Shown: piece by piece, positions 44,882-55,800 of the stretch
How the letters are laid out: each line of letters starts with the position of its first letter
Numbering within the stretch: position 1 is the first letter of the stretch
Assembly: GCA_026214975.1 (NCBI GenBank)
Contig: CM047813.1
Coordinates: 30,716,589-30,780,588 of the forward strand
DNA: 64,000 nucleotides
Direction: 5' to 3'
Source of the DNA: Gentiana macrophylla
Taxonomy: Eukaryota > Streptophyta > Magnoliopsida > Gentianales > Gentianaceae
Position numbers and translations under genes: made by a program
The notes under the pieces: model-generated
What the model saw: the letters and a program-made list of their open reading frames with translations, nothing else
The model's database searches: none
What the model was told of the DNA's origin: nothing

Positions 44882-45142
44882 CTATATATTTATATATATA
44901 TTTATGTATCTATATATATCGATTTTAGTTTTATGCATTTATTTACTGTTTTTACGGTTACTAAAAGGAAAAAGAAAAGCGCCACTTAGATTGAGTTAAT
45001 AATGAATTCTTGGTGTTTAGCCACACTCTGAATTACCACACGTTTCCACGAGGATTCGACACGACTCACCACACTAGCACTACAGTTTGACTCGGTACAC
45101 TGCCGGTTAAGGACTGGAATAGCACTAGAAAAGGCCACGTCA

Positions 45143-45900
45143 GCTACCAACCCGACACGGCATTCAACTCTACAAAGCGATCTCCATAGACTCACGAGGA
45201 AATTGAGAGTATGGGGCGAAATACCATACGCTTGGTTGTTGGTAGTCCTGATGTATGCTATGTTGTGTACTAGACCAGACATATGTTATGGCGTGGGCTT
45301 GGTCAGCCGATTTCAGTCCAATCCGGGCATGGACCATTGGACGGCAGTGAAGAATCTCCTCAAGTATCCTAAGAGAACGAGGAATTATATGCTTGTATAT
45401 TCGGGTGCAAACCTGGATATAGCAGGGTACACTGATTCTGACTTTCAGTCAGATAAAGATGATCGTAAATCGACATCAGGCTTGGTGTTTACTCTGGGAG
45501 GCGGAGCAATTGTGCGGAGAAGCGTCAAGGAATCCAAAGACGGCCGACTCAACTATGGAAGCCGAATACATAGCGGCCTCGAGGCGGTAAAGAAGCGGTA
45601 TGGCTCAATAAGTTTCGAGATTTAGAGTAATCCCAAATCCGTAAGATCCGATCGTCTCTCTTTGTGACAACAACGGGGCCGTGTCGAATTCCGAGAGAAC
45701 CCCCAAGTCACCGAAGTCAAAGCATATAGAGAAAAATACCATTTGATTAGAGAGATTGCTCAAAGAGAAGACATTTCCGTCACGAAAATCCCTCACCGAC
45801 AACCTTGCCGATCCATTTACTGAAGACGCTTTCCATTGAGGTCTTTACGAGGCACTTGGAAAACATGGGTATTAAGGACATGAGTCATTTGCTTTAGAGC
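45143..45900 (+). pseudogene. Reverse transcriptase tail and RNase H of element B
   Basis: Resumes copia B after G. It reads MYAMLCTRPDICYGVGLVSR, then AGYTDSDFQSDKDDRKSTSG and FTLGGGAIVRR in the frame 45203-45625, then shifted: STMEAEYIAAS and SLCDNNGAV in other frames. Matches copia connection and RNase H. Stops and shifts throughout. Confidence 0.82.
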
Positions 45901-45984
45901 AAGTGGGAGATGTAGTTCTTGTTGTAGTAGTTAGTGGGTGTGCTCTAAAACAATTATTGCTTGTCATTCGTGCAAGTGGGAGAT
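45900..45984 (+). promoter_or_regulatory. Duplicated polypurine tract of element B
   Basis: CAAGTGGGAGAT occurs at 45900-45911 and again at 45973-45984, 73 bp apart. The second copy touches the LTR start TGTTAG and is the functional position. Confidence 0.82.
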
Positions 45985-47710
45985 TGTTAGATGTAGTGCC
46001 CGAAAGACAATTTTGTAATTGTTTTAAATTAATAAATGATAGATTTTATTATTCATCTTATTTGCTTCGTGCTTATATAGTATACACTGCTGCAAACCCT
46101 AAGTATATCTGTATGTAACCACTTAACTCAGTGTATGGATTACACGTGAGGATTGAGTTAGTAGTGATATACTTAAACAGTTAGTCCGTGGTGAACTTAA
46201 TCAGAGTTTAGGGTCTCTTGATTAAAACACCAATAATGCGCCTGAACACCTTAGGGTGTGATAGTCTTATCCGGACTTGCCGGTAGAGGGTACTTACGTG
46301 GGGCATTTATATATGATGGCATTCATATAGGATGGACCGATTTAATCAATTTCTCGATATAATTCCGTAATCAAGGAATCTTATTAAATCATTAGATGAT
46401 CATATATGGATCAACCTTAATCCTGAGGTGATCACAGGGTGATGCTTGTCCCGGGGTAGTGTTTGATGTGTTAGTTACGGTTCACTTAAATATGTGTTCC
46501 AAGCCACTTCTCATTGGCACTATCTCTATATGAGTGAGTAGTTCTGATTTTCACAGACATGGAATCATTCCTTCCTGCGGGAAGTAGAGAGACAGTCCCC
46601 TTATTTTTTTAGCCCTAAGAAAGTGATCGATCCCGGGAGTTCATATTAGACTAATTGATCACTAGTCAGATATGTGAACTAATTGATCATCAGGGGGTTA
46701 ATGGTAAATAAGGATAAGATATTCTGAGTCGGGTTCACGGAGACTTCCCACTCAGAATGGACAGTCTATGGAGGGTTAATCCGTATGTAGTGATTATATC
46801 AATGGACGCTTTTTCACTCTATGGGTTGAGTATAAGTATACATCTATAATCGATAGAGTTCAGTTTCGGGTTTATGGTGGCGTAATCCCGGAATTAATAA
46901 TTAATGTACTTATTCTGTTCGATGAATAATTAATTATTGGAGCTACTGGTTATAGGTCCATGGTCCCCGATGTGGCTTCTGTAATTCGGACAAATAATCT
47001 TGTTATTTGGGCCTCAGTGATAATTAATTGGCTTGGCTAATTAATTGATATGCATGGATATTATTTAGTTGGGCTAAATAATATAATACACATAAAAGAC
47101 ATTTTTGTGGGCTTAGTAACCCTATGTGTGTGGCGCCTAATGAAGGTTATTTAATTAGAGAGAAATTAGTTTTCTTGGATAATTATTTGACATGTGATTT
47201 ATCATTTATTTGTTAAATGATAATTCATGGAATATTAGATAATAATATGATTTATCCTAATTTGTTTGGGATAATCATTTTATTTATCTTTTATTTGGAA
47301 TAAAGGATTAATGTAATAATTATCTCTTAATTATTTAATCCTTGGAGGACAATGATTACTCTCCTATATAAAGAGAGTTCTCCCAAGCCTTAGGCTATTG
47401 AAAATTTCGACCAACACACACAAAAGGAAAGAAAAATTAGTTTTCTTGTCTTGGGTTTTAGAAGAAGAAAAACTCTAAGTTTTTCTTGGTGTTGCATATC
47501 GAGGAGGTTCGTGTATCAAAAAGGGTGTCCACCAACCGCCGTTTGGAGAACACATCGGAAGATCTTGGCTTCTCTTCCTACCATTGGTAACATGATCTTA
47601 ACCCCCTTATAGTAGTTAAATCCTTTATTTATGTATTGTGATATATAAATCGTGATCCATCCGCTGCGCGTAGATCTAATTCGTTTAGATCTAAGATCCT
47701 ACATCCTTCA
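45985..47710 (+). repeat. 3' LTR of element B
   Basis: 1726 bp, aligning end to end with 23088-24817 with scattered substitutions and small indels. Confidence 0.93.
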
Positions 47711-48182
47711 TCAATATCTCACAAAGATGGTGGTACTTTGGGAAGAAATCAAGACTATCAGGAAAATTCCAGTTTGCATGTCTAAACCTCAATGTTATTG
47801 TGAAGCCATAGAAATTCGGTTGGATCATGTAGAAGCATAACATGTGATAAAATTCTTGAAAGGATTGGAGGATGAATTTGATCCAATGGTCTCTCAAGTC
47901 ATGTTAATGGTGTTTTCCCTGAAATTCCAGATGCCTTTGCTATGGCAATTCAATTTGAGAGGCAAAATCCTTTATGGCCCACAAAGCAAGAAATCATTAT
48001 TCTACTTACTTGATGTCTCAGAAGGTCAGAAATGACATAGGTGATCAGATTGCGGCTATATCCGGTGATTTCAGTAGAGCAGAACAGTCTAAGAATCTGC
48101 TTGCAACAAGTTCTAAAGCCAAAAGGCTTAAGAAATTTCAATGCAGGTTATGTGATTTTAATGGCCATCATCAAGAGAGTTG
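47711..48182 (+). pseudogene. Copia family A, fragment 3: gag, piece 3
   Basis: Continues piece 2 after element B. It contains YLTKMVVLWEEIKTIRK, then FLKGLEDEFDPMVSQVM, and near 48135-48180 the start of the zinc knuckle (FQCRLCDFNGHHQESC). Element F is inserted right after this knuckle. Several frames are used. Confidence 0.75.
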
Positions 48183-49894
48183 TGATGAGAGTCAAATGGA
48201 CTATCATTTACTATGTAATTATACCCCGTTTATACTTCGTTTTATATGTATTTGGAGACATTTGATTGTATGTTGATGTATTTTACACTTTGGTTATCAT
48301 TTCGAGACCTAGGACGAAAAGTCCGGAAATCTCACTATTTTTTGGTGTTTTAATACATTCTCGGTCACCCTAGTGTCCTATAGGGATTACGTGTGGTTTT
48401 TGTTATGATTTTGTACAGGACTTAGGTGTTTGAGATGACCGGGAGGCGAGATACGAGGATTGGAACGTGTGCCCGAAGCTTAAACGTTCAAACGGATCAA
48501 AACGCGGCGGTACTACAACCATACATTCCACTGATCTGCATTTTTATCCACCTTAGAGGCATATTCTGGGCTGCACATCTTCATGAAAGTTGTAGACAAA
48601 TTCATTAGCTTTCCAACGGATTTTGAATCACTCGATTTGGAGGCCTACACACAAAGTTATGCCCGTTTTTCTGAGGGCCTGTCACCATAGAAAGTTGCTA
48701 ATAGGTTTTCTTCAAGGATTTTTTTGACAGGCGCCCGCCTAGCAGCCCAGATCTGAAAAAACACTTTAAATACCCCCTCATTTTGATCTAGATCGAATCC
48801 CTTCTCTTTTAGATCGATTTTTCTGCACTTTTTCTACGGTTTTCATTAGATTAGCTTAGTTTAGAAGTATATTAGCTTAGATTAGTCGTAGATCGTTGTA
48901 ATCCGTTGATTCTCGAAGATAGCTTGACGTGTTATTGATGGGATTTCGTTCGGTGGATTGATTTTCTACGGCATAATATATTCGGTATTTCATTTTCATT
49001 TCTTGCTCTTGCTTTCAATCATGGTTTATGTTAGCTTTGATGTTGTGTTCTTGTTGTTTTTCGTGTTATGATGAGTAGCTAGTTTCCCGACAGTCGAGTT
49101 ATGTGATAGCCTTCGAAATCGAATCCTTAGATCGTTGATTGAAGTGTTTCGATGTGTTGATTTTTAGATTCTCGGTGTTGTTATTGTTCTAGAACTTATT
49201 CTTAATGACTTTTATTGAACTCGCGACTAGATAATCGTATTTCACGTGTCTTCTTTACATATGTATTTTGCGAGAGGGTGCGCGAAAAGGGGTTCTAGGA
49301 TCACCGTGTAAAACCAACTAAGTTGTTCAGATTCGGTTTCGTGTGTGAAGTTTATATCGTTGTTAATGAGCGTCTCATAGATCGTAGACCGTGTCGGGTC
49401 GATTAAATCCGGTCAATGAATTTGTTGAACTGACATGGTGAGGGTAGACTATTGAATTAATGTCTATACTCGGAATTAGGAAACGACACCTTTGAGTGAC
49501 AACGAGGCGGATCATTGAACCTAACATAAGAGGGTAGATTGTTGAATTAATGTCTATTTTCGAAGCAGAGACGACACCCTTCAACGATGCCGAGAACATT
49601 AGAGTTTGTCGAAACACTTCCGAAACGAGTTAGGGTTAGAGAGTAGTTGATTGGATCATAGCTCGGCTATCTCTTTTATATAGTTTAAAATCTTTGTTTT
49701 GTGTTTATTTAGTTTGTAGAACCGGTGATCGACAAATCACCACGTTCAATATTTGTGTTGACTGAACTAGGGGCGAGACCGACTTTGGTACTCGACCGTA
49801 TTCCTGTGGGATACGACCTTGACTCACCAATTCTAGGCTCTGATTGACCCGGTACACTTGCCGGTGAGATTGGACACTTAGAAAAGGCCGATCA
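48183..49894 (+). repeat. 5' LTR of element F
   Basis: TG...CA, 1712 bp. A TTTAAATACCCCC box near 48766 may be the core promoter. Differs from the 3' LTR by scattered single changes. Confidence 0.92.
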
Positions 49895-49900
49895 AGTTTT

Positions 49901-49918
49901 ACGGCGCCGTGCCGGGAA
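49901..49918 (+). promoter_or_regulatory. Primer binding site of element F (tRNA-Asp type)
   Basis: ACGGCGCCGTGCCGGGAA, close to the Athila/Tat consensus TGGCGCCGTTGCCGGGGA with one T and one G missing. Confidence 0.78.
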
Positions 49919-51927
49919 TCCGGTTGATATCTTGTAAGTTAGTTGAGTTCTTAGGATTAGGTCGTCGTTTTCTTATTTGTTTTTATGTATAGTTTGTTTT
50001 ATTTTGTTTTTGTTGAAGTGTCACACCATCTACTCCGGTAGTGGTAGTGACTTGATATCGTGATTGTGTTCGTGTTGTTTCCTTGGTTTGCGCTTAATGG
50101 ATCCTTCGGGAAAGTGAGTTCGTTGTTCAGTGCAATGGACTCATCGAACAAATCGTGGTGGTGAGATTGAGCCCGTATTTCTCATATTTCATTTTCAAGG
50201 GTGCTCAATTCCTACGATTTTGGTAGGAGATGCAAGGTTTGCTCTCCTCTGGTACAACTATCCTTGACCTAGTTGGGGGTAGAAAGTCGAGTGAGGACTA
50301 TAAACTCGTAATGTACTTTTATTGCTTTTCTCTCCCTTGTGTTTCACTTTGTGTTTCTTTAGTTTGTATTTTGATACTTGGGTAAGTTTTGATGTAATAT
50401 AACCCGAAGAAGTGTGTTTTTTTGGGGGGCTAGTTTTTGGTGTTTTTGGTTTTGATAAGTCGTGGTGATCCATCAAGTTTCATTTCGATATCTCCATACA
50501 CATGTATTCTTGGATGTTGTGTTGCTTGTTGATATTAGCACAGTACCACTGGGAGGACTTTCTACGGATGCCACGTGATCGTACTCGCGCTTTTTCCGAT
50601 TGTAAGCTAAGTTTTCTACCCTTATCATTCGTGTTTGGTTTTAAAGTAGGGGGTGGTTGGTTTAGCTTCATTGTTTCATTTTCATGTTGAACGAGTTATA
50701 CTTAGTGATTTTTTTCCTTTAGTGTAAATGAGTCGGTATTTAGAAATTTTGATGCCTTTGACATTGGTTTTGATACATTGAGCCTATAGTTTTGCTTTGA
50801 TAAAACATATAGTGATTATACGAATGCATTTCGTTTGAGTTGGGATCTTGTATTGAGAATGGAATAGTTCTATCACGTTAGCTTCAACTTCACGAATCAC
50901 CTTGACTAGTGAACGATTATGGTAGCTATTAATGACCCGGTTACCTATAACTTGTATTAGTAACTTCGAGGCGAAATAGAAAGGTCGGTCTTGGTTAGGT
51001 ACGGGATGACGGTTTTGGCATTTATTTTGACCCGATCAGAGCTAAGGCCAACCTAACCGATTAATCCATTGTCACCCATCTACGCCTTTTGTAGGGTGGT
51101 TAGACTGCCACCCGAACTAGGCTTTCGTGTTACTAGCCCGTGAAAATCGATGTCCCTAACTTTATTTCAGTCTACGTATCCTTGACTTCCTTGCAATTGA
51201 GCTTGTTCGTTCCGCACATTTTTACGATGTTGCGAGGTATTGTTGAGACGTAAGTAATGGTATGGAGTCGTGATTTACGAGTTGTTTGGAAAGAGGAATG
51301 TAACAATGTGCCGGTTGTGGCTATTGATAAAAATTTTGATGTATAGTTTTTTTTTCATGCTTTGATTCAAAAAAAAAGAAAAAAAAAGTGGTGTTTGTTT
51401 TTATAGTGTGTTATAAGTCAAAAAAAGGACTAAAGTGTTGTTTATTGAAGGAATGTGAAGTTAAAGTTAGGGTTTGGATTTCGTTTTTTTATATAGTCGG
51501 AAGATTGAAGACGACGTTGATACCGAGTTTCGTGTTTATTTTTGACTTGGTTAAAGCTCTCTTGCACTTTCTTCTTTCTATTTTTATCGTAAATATCCCT
51601 TTCGTTAGCCCCGACCCCAGCTTAACATTACAACCCTTCAAGTCCTGCTCGACCGTACTAGACTTTGATTGACCTCGATTAGTGGAGATGTTTACGGCGT
51701 ATAAGCCTATGGTGTAGCCTCGGTACATTAAACGTCTATAATCTAAACCGGTCGTAGTTGATAAATGTTGGAGAAAGCTATTCACACACACACATTCTTT
51801 TCTCAATACAAGGTAGAACCTAAATCATATACATTTGTGTCAATTACTTGTGTTTTACCATTTCAATTCTTATAGACTTGATGTATGATAGCAATGTTGA
51901 CTCCATCTTTATTTTTGAATCGCTCAT
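49919..51927 (+). other. Interior of element F, no genes
   Basis: No frame longer than about 105 codons and none with a retroelement motif on either strand. It includes a poly-A/G-rich stretch near 51368-51390 and a TTGATAAAAATTTTGATG region near 51326. It looks like untranslated filler. Confidence 0.7.
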
Positions 51928-51966
51928 TTTTGCTCGAGGGCGAGCAAAAGCTAAGTAGGGGGTAGT
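51928..51966 (+). promoter_or_regulatory. Perfect hairpin and polypurine tract of element F
   Basis: TTTTGCTCG-AGGG-CGAGCAAAA (51928-51949) forms a 9-bp stem with a 4-base loop. It is followed by GCTAAGTAGGGGGTAGT and the 3' LTR. Element G has the same motif slightly decayed before its own tract. Confidence 0.8.
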
Positions 51967-53683
51967 TGATGAGAGTCAAATTGACTATCATTTACTATGT
52001 AATTATACCCCGTTTATACCTCGTTTTATATGTATTTGGAGACATTTGATTGTATGTTGATGTATTTTACACTTTGGATATCATTTCGAGACCTAGGACG
52101 AAAATTCCGGAAATCTCACTATTTTTCGGTGTTTTAATACATTCTCGGTCACCCTAGTGTCCTATAGGGATTACGTGTGGTTTTTGTTATGATTTTGTAC
52201 AGGACTTAGGTGTTTGAGATGACCGGGAGGCGAGATACGAGGATTGGAACGTGTGCCCGAAGCTTAAACGTTCAAACGGATCAAAACGCGGCGGTACTAC
52301 AACCATACATTCCACTGATCTGCATTTTTATCCACCTTAGACGCATATTCTGGGCTGGACATCTTCATGAAAGTTGTAGACAATTTCATTAGCTTTCCAA
52401 CGGATTTTGAATCACTCGATTTGGAGGCCTACACACAAAGTTATGTCCATTTTTCTGAGGGCCTGTCACCATAGAAAGTTGCTGATAGGTTTTCTTCATG
52501 GATTTTTTTGACAGGCACCCGCCTAGCAGCCCAGATCTAAAAAAACACTTTAAATACCCCCTCATTTTGATCTAGATCGAATCCCTTCTCTTTTAGATCG
52601 ATTTTTCTGCACTTTTTCTGCGGTTTTCATTAGATTAGCTTAGTTTAGAAGTATATTAGCTTAGATTAGTCGTAGATCGTTGTAATCCGTTGATTCTCGA
52701 AGATAGCTTGACGCGTTATTGACGGGATTTCGTTCGGTGGATCGATTTTCTATGGCATAATATATTCGGTATTTCATTTTCATTTCTTGCTCTTGCTTTC
52801 AATCATGGTTTATGTTAGCTTTGATGTTGTGTTCTTGTTGTTTTTCTTGTTATGATGAGTAGCTAGTTTCCCGATAGTCGAGTTATGTGATAGCCTTCGA
52901 AATCGAATCCTTAGATCGTTGATTGAAGTGTTTCGATGTGTTGATTGTTAGATTCTCGGTGTTGTTATTGTTCTAGAACTTATTCTTAATGACTTTTATT
53001 GAACTCGCGACTCGATAATCGTATTTCACGTGCCTTCTTTACATATGTATTTTGAGAGAGGGTGCGGGAAAAGGGGTTCTAGGATCACCGTGTAAAACCG
53101 ACTGAGTTGTTCAGATTCGGTTTCGTGTGTGAGGTTTATATCGTTGTTAATGAGCGTCTCATAGATCGTAGACCGTGTCGGGTCAGTTAAATCCGGTCAG
53201 CGGACTGTTGAACCTGACATAAGAGGGTAGATTATTGAATTAATGTCTATACTCGGAATTAGGAAACGACACCCTTTGAGTGACAACGAGGCGGACTGTT
53301 GAACCTAACATAAGAGGGTAGATTGTTGAATTAATGTCTATTTTCGGAAACAGGAGACGACACCCTTCAACGATGCCGAGAACATTAGAGTTTGTCGAAA
53401 CACTTCCGGAAACGAGTTAGGGTTAGAGAGTAGTTGATTGGATCATAGCTCGGCTATCTCTTTTATATAGTTTAAAATCTTTGTTTTGTGTTTATTTAGT
53501 TTGTAGAACCGGTGATCTGACAAATCACTACGTTCAATATTTGTGTTGACCTGAACTAGGGACGAGACCGACTTTGGTACTCGACCAGATTCCCTGTGGG
53601 ATACGACCTTGACTCACCAATTCTAGGCTACAGTTGACCCGGTACACTGCCGGTGAGATTGGACACTTAGAAAAGGCCGATCA
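51967..53683 (+). repeat. 3' LTR of element F
   Basis: 1717 bp, aligning end to end with 48183-49894. The ends and the TSD AGTTG are clear. Confidence 0.92.
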
Positions 53684-54450
53684 AGTTGCTTCAAGAAATG
53701 TGGCTATCCTCGTGTTTTCAAGTCTAAGAGAGCTAATATGGTAGATCAGGCGGGTGCAAATCATTCTTCTAATGAAGGGATCTTGATCTTGGGTCATCTA
53801 GCTCAGGGTTTTAAGGTCTTAGTGCACAACCTCCGGATAAGCTGATGGCCATGCTGAATGAATCTTCTAGATATGCAGTTAACCAGATCAATATCGTGAA
53901 TCAACATTTCTCACCAATTTAGTGATAAGGTGACATTTGTGTGGTAAAACCTACTAAATGGATATTGGACGCTGGGGCCATATATCACATTGTATATTCT
54001 CTAGAGAAATTAAGTAATCCCAACCCTGTAGCTAACATGAGAGTGGGGTTACCTAATGGTAATAATGTTCAAATAACACACACATGGCAAGTGATGATAA
54101 ATTCTAATATGACATTGCACAATGTGTTGTACATTTATGGCTTTAAATATAATTTGATGTATTTACCAGTCTTTATTAAACAATCTAACTGTCCGGCTGT
54201 CTTCACCGCTGACAAGTGTGTTTTGCAGGACAATACGATGAACAGGTTTGATTCAGTGAAGCTACACAGAGAACTTCAAATTTTGCTACAGGAGCCTATA
54301 CAGAAATTTGATGTTAGATCAGTTTGTAACAATGTAGAAAACAAAACTTTGTCTGATAGAATAAATGCCAATCTTTTATGGAATTGTAGATTAGGTCATA
54401 TTCCAGACAAAAGATTGCAAGTCATTAGTTCTAGCACTTCTGATGATTAA
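53684..54450 (+). pseudogene. Copia family A, fragment 3: end of gag, protease, pre-integrase
   Basis: Starts with FKKCGYPRVFKSK, the rest of the knuckle region cut by F. The frame 53941-54450 (169 codons) carries WILDAGAIYHIV, the protease site with Ala where the family has Thr/Ser (D-A-G). LHNVLYIYGFKYNLMYLPVF follows, and then LLWNCRLGHIPDKRLQVI, the integrase zinc start in which the first His is replaced by Asn (WNCRLGH versus WHxRLGH). Confidence 0.82.
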
Positions 54451-55057
54451 ATTTTGTGAATATGACTTGTGCTTTGTATGCCATATGGAAAATTTAAAGA
54501 AGAAACCATGTACATTAAGCACTACTGTTGTTAATTCTGTATTTGACCTTGTGCATGTGGATGTTTGGGGACATTTGAGACATCCCACATTGAATGGCCA
54601 ACAATATTTTTGACTGTTGTAGATGGTTATTCTAGTCTTACATGTTCTTATGAGGCAGATGTCTGAAGATTCTAAGCTAGTTAAATCCTTTGTTAAATTT
54701 GTATCAACTCAATTTAATAAAATCATTAAGGTGATTAGATCTTTGGATGAAGTCCTTTTATGAGCAGCATGGCATTATTCATCAATTCTCTTGTGTAAGT
54801 ACACCTGGAACAAAATTGTATTATTGAGAGAAAACATCAGCATTTGCTTAATGTAGCCAAAGGTTTGTGATTTCAGAATAATCTATCCATTGAATATTGG
54901 GGTTTTTGCTTATTACATGATGTTAAGCTTATTAATGCCACACCTACACCACCGATGAAAGAAAACACTCCTTATGAGGTGTTGTATCTAAATTTGATTC
55001 TAGATGTAGTGTTGTGTGTACCTTTGAAACTCTAGTACCTTAAAGGGTGCCATATTA
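54451..55057 (+). pseudogene. Copia family A, fragment 3: integrase remnant
   Basis: Pieces in several frames correspond to the core: FDLVHVDVWG near 54540-54570, NGQQYF near 54593, and ERKHQHLLNVA around 54825-54855. Many stops. It is interrupted by the TRIM at 55063. Confidence 0.72.
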
Positions 55058-55062
55058 TTAGA

Positions 55063-55417
55063 TGTAGAAATATGGGCACAAACCCATATAAGAGAAGGGG
55101 CCTCATCCCAAAAACCTAGGTTGTGAGGTGAGGGAAGTCCATCTCTTAATATGGTGGCTTACACTATCACAAGTTCCCAATGGGGGATATTTTAACACGC
55201 CCCCTCAAGTGTGGGCTTGGGCACTCTCAAGGCCAACAAAGAGGCCCAACACTTGCACAATAATAGGGTGGCTCTGATACCATGTAGAAATATGGGCCCA
55301 AACCCATATAAGAGAATGGGCCTCATCCCCAAAACCTAGGTTGTGAAGTGAGGGAAGTCCATCTCTTAATATGGTGGATTACACTATCACAAGTTCTCAA
55401 TGTGGGATACTTTAACA
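55063..55417 (-). mobile_element. TRIM (terminal-repeat retrotransposon in miniature)
   Basis: Two direct repeats of 136 and 135 bp (55063-55198, 55283-55417), both starting TGTAGAAATATGGGC and ending TTTAACA. The flanking duplication is TTAGA (55058-55062, 55418-55422). On the minus strand the 84-bp interior has TGGTATCAGAGC right next to the repeat (55271-55282) and a purine tract (CACTTGAGGGGGCG) at the other end. Total 355 bp, no coding. It needs proteins from other elements. Confidence 0.93.
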
Positions 55418-55422
55418 TTAGA

Positions 55423-55640
55423 TATCACCAACAGAGATATCGTTGTTGCTAGAAATATTTAGTTTCATGTGACTTACTTGCCTTTGTTCAAGAATGTTCT
55501 AGGAAAAGCTCAACACACTACTGACATGCCAATACCATTACATGTCTTTAGCATTTTTGATGATCAGCTTAGCAATTCAGCTGCGGAACCCAGTAGCAGA
55601 GCAAGATTAAGGAGTCCAGCACGTATGACCCCGATCATCA
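55423..55640 (+). pseudogene. Copia family A, fragment 3: last recognisable piece
   Basis: The frame 55469-55666 reads LPLFKNVLGKAQHTTDMPIP, comparable to the linker after integrase near 16060-16110 in fragment 2. The copia match then stops; no polymerase or third LTR is seen to the right. Confidence 0.62.
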
Positions 55641-55800
55641 TGCCCATTTTTCAAAAGCACATATGACTGTACGCATATCCATATCATCATGCCTATTTTT
55701 TCATGAGCCCATATGACCCCAATCATCATGCCACCTTATCATGAACATATATGACCACACACACATTACCATGTCACTTTTTTCACGAACATGTGTAATT
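55625..55800. repeat. Degenerate tandem repeats, about 55-60 bp
   Basis: Three to four imperfect units built on ATCATCATGCC...TTTTTCATGA(G/A)C(A/C)CATATGACC. They lie exactly at the copia breakpoint. Confidence 0.65.

Larger units (their letters stand above)
30139..45142 (+). mobile_element. Athila-type gypsy element G, 15 kb, inserted in copia B
   Basis: LTRs at 30139-30902 and 43413-45142, both beginning TGATGTATGATAAAAATATA. The target duplication is CCTAC (30134-30138) / GCTAC (45143-45147), one mismatch. Order: tRNA-Asp-type primer site, gag, protease, reverse transcriptase, RNase H (interrupted by a MITE), integrase, then 5 kb holding two genes of the putative plant transposon protein type, then polypurine tract. 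Phrases such as NWEKCHLMVSEGIVLGH and the extra 3' genes are typical of Athila. Several stops and shifts make it non-autonomous as it stands. Confidence 0.92.
43413..45142 (+). repeat. 3' LTR of element G
   Basis: 1730 bp with TG...CA ends. It holds two (AT)n tracts (43844-43932, 44808-44880). The sequence between them is absent from the 5' LTR but has relatives in the solo LTR at 11159-12798, so the long form is ancestral. TATAAATA box at about 43806. Confidence 0.9.
23088..47710 (+). mobile_element. Copia element B, complete, split by gypsy element G
   Basis: Starts TGTTAGATGTAGTG, ends CATCCTTCA, with the flanking duplication TCAAT (23083-23087, 47711-47715). Own sequence: 5' LTR 23088-24817, primer site, 2-kb leader, gag, protease, integrase, reverse transcriptase up to 30138, then after G the rest of the polymerase and RNase H 45148-45900, polypurine tract, 3' LTR 45985-47710. 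Removing G leaves about 9.6 kb. The genes have many stops. The same LTR family occurs at 57329-58118 and 58119-59872. Confidence 0.93.
48183..53683 (+). mobile_element. Non-autonomous gypsy-type element F (LARD-like)
   Basis: LTRs 48183-49894 and 51967-53683 (1.71 kb), each starting TGATGAGAGTCAAAT and ending GGCCGATCA. Flanked by AGTTG (48178-48182, 53684-53688). A tRNA-Asp-type primer site and a polypurine tract are present, but the 2.07-kb interior has no gag or pol. LTR end, primer site and pre-polypurine motif resemble those of Athila-type G, so a related autonomous element probably supplied the proteins (inference). Confidence 0.92.

Noticed and set aside
48426..48608. 60-codon frame repeated at 52210-52392
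   Set aside because: It lies in the LTRs of element F and is duplicated only because LTRs are duplicated.
55063..55417. CRISPR-like direct repeats
   Set aside because: Only two long repeats with a primer site and a target duplication; this is a TRIM in plant DNA.
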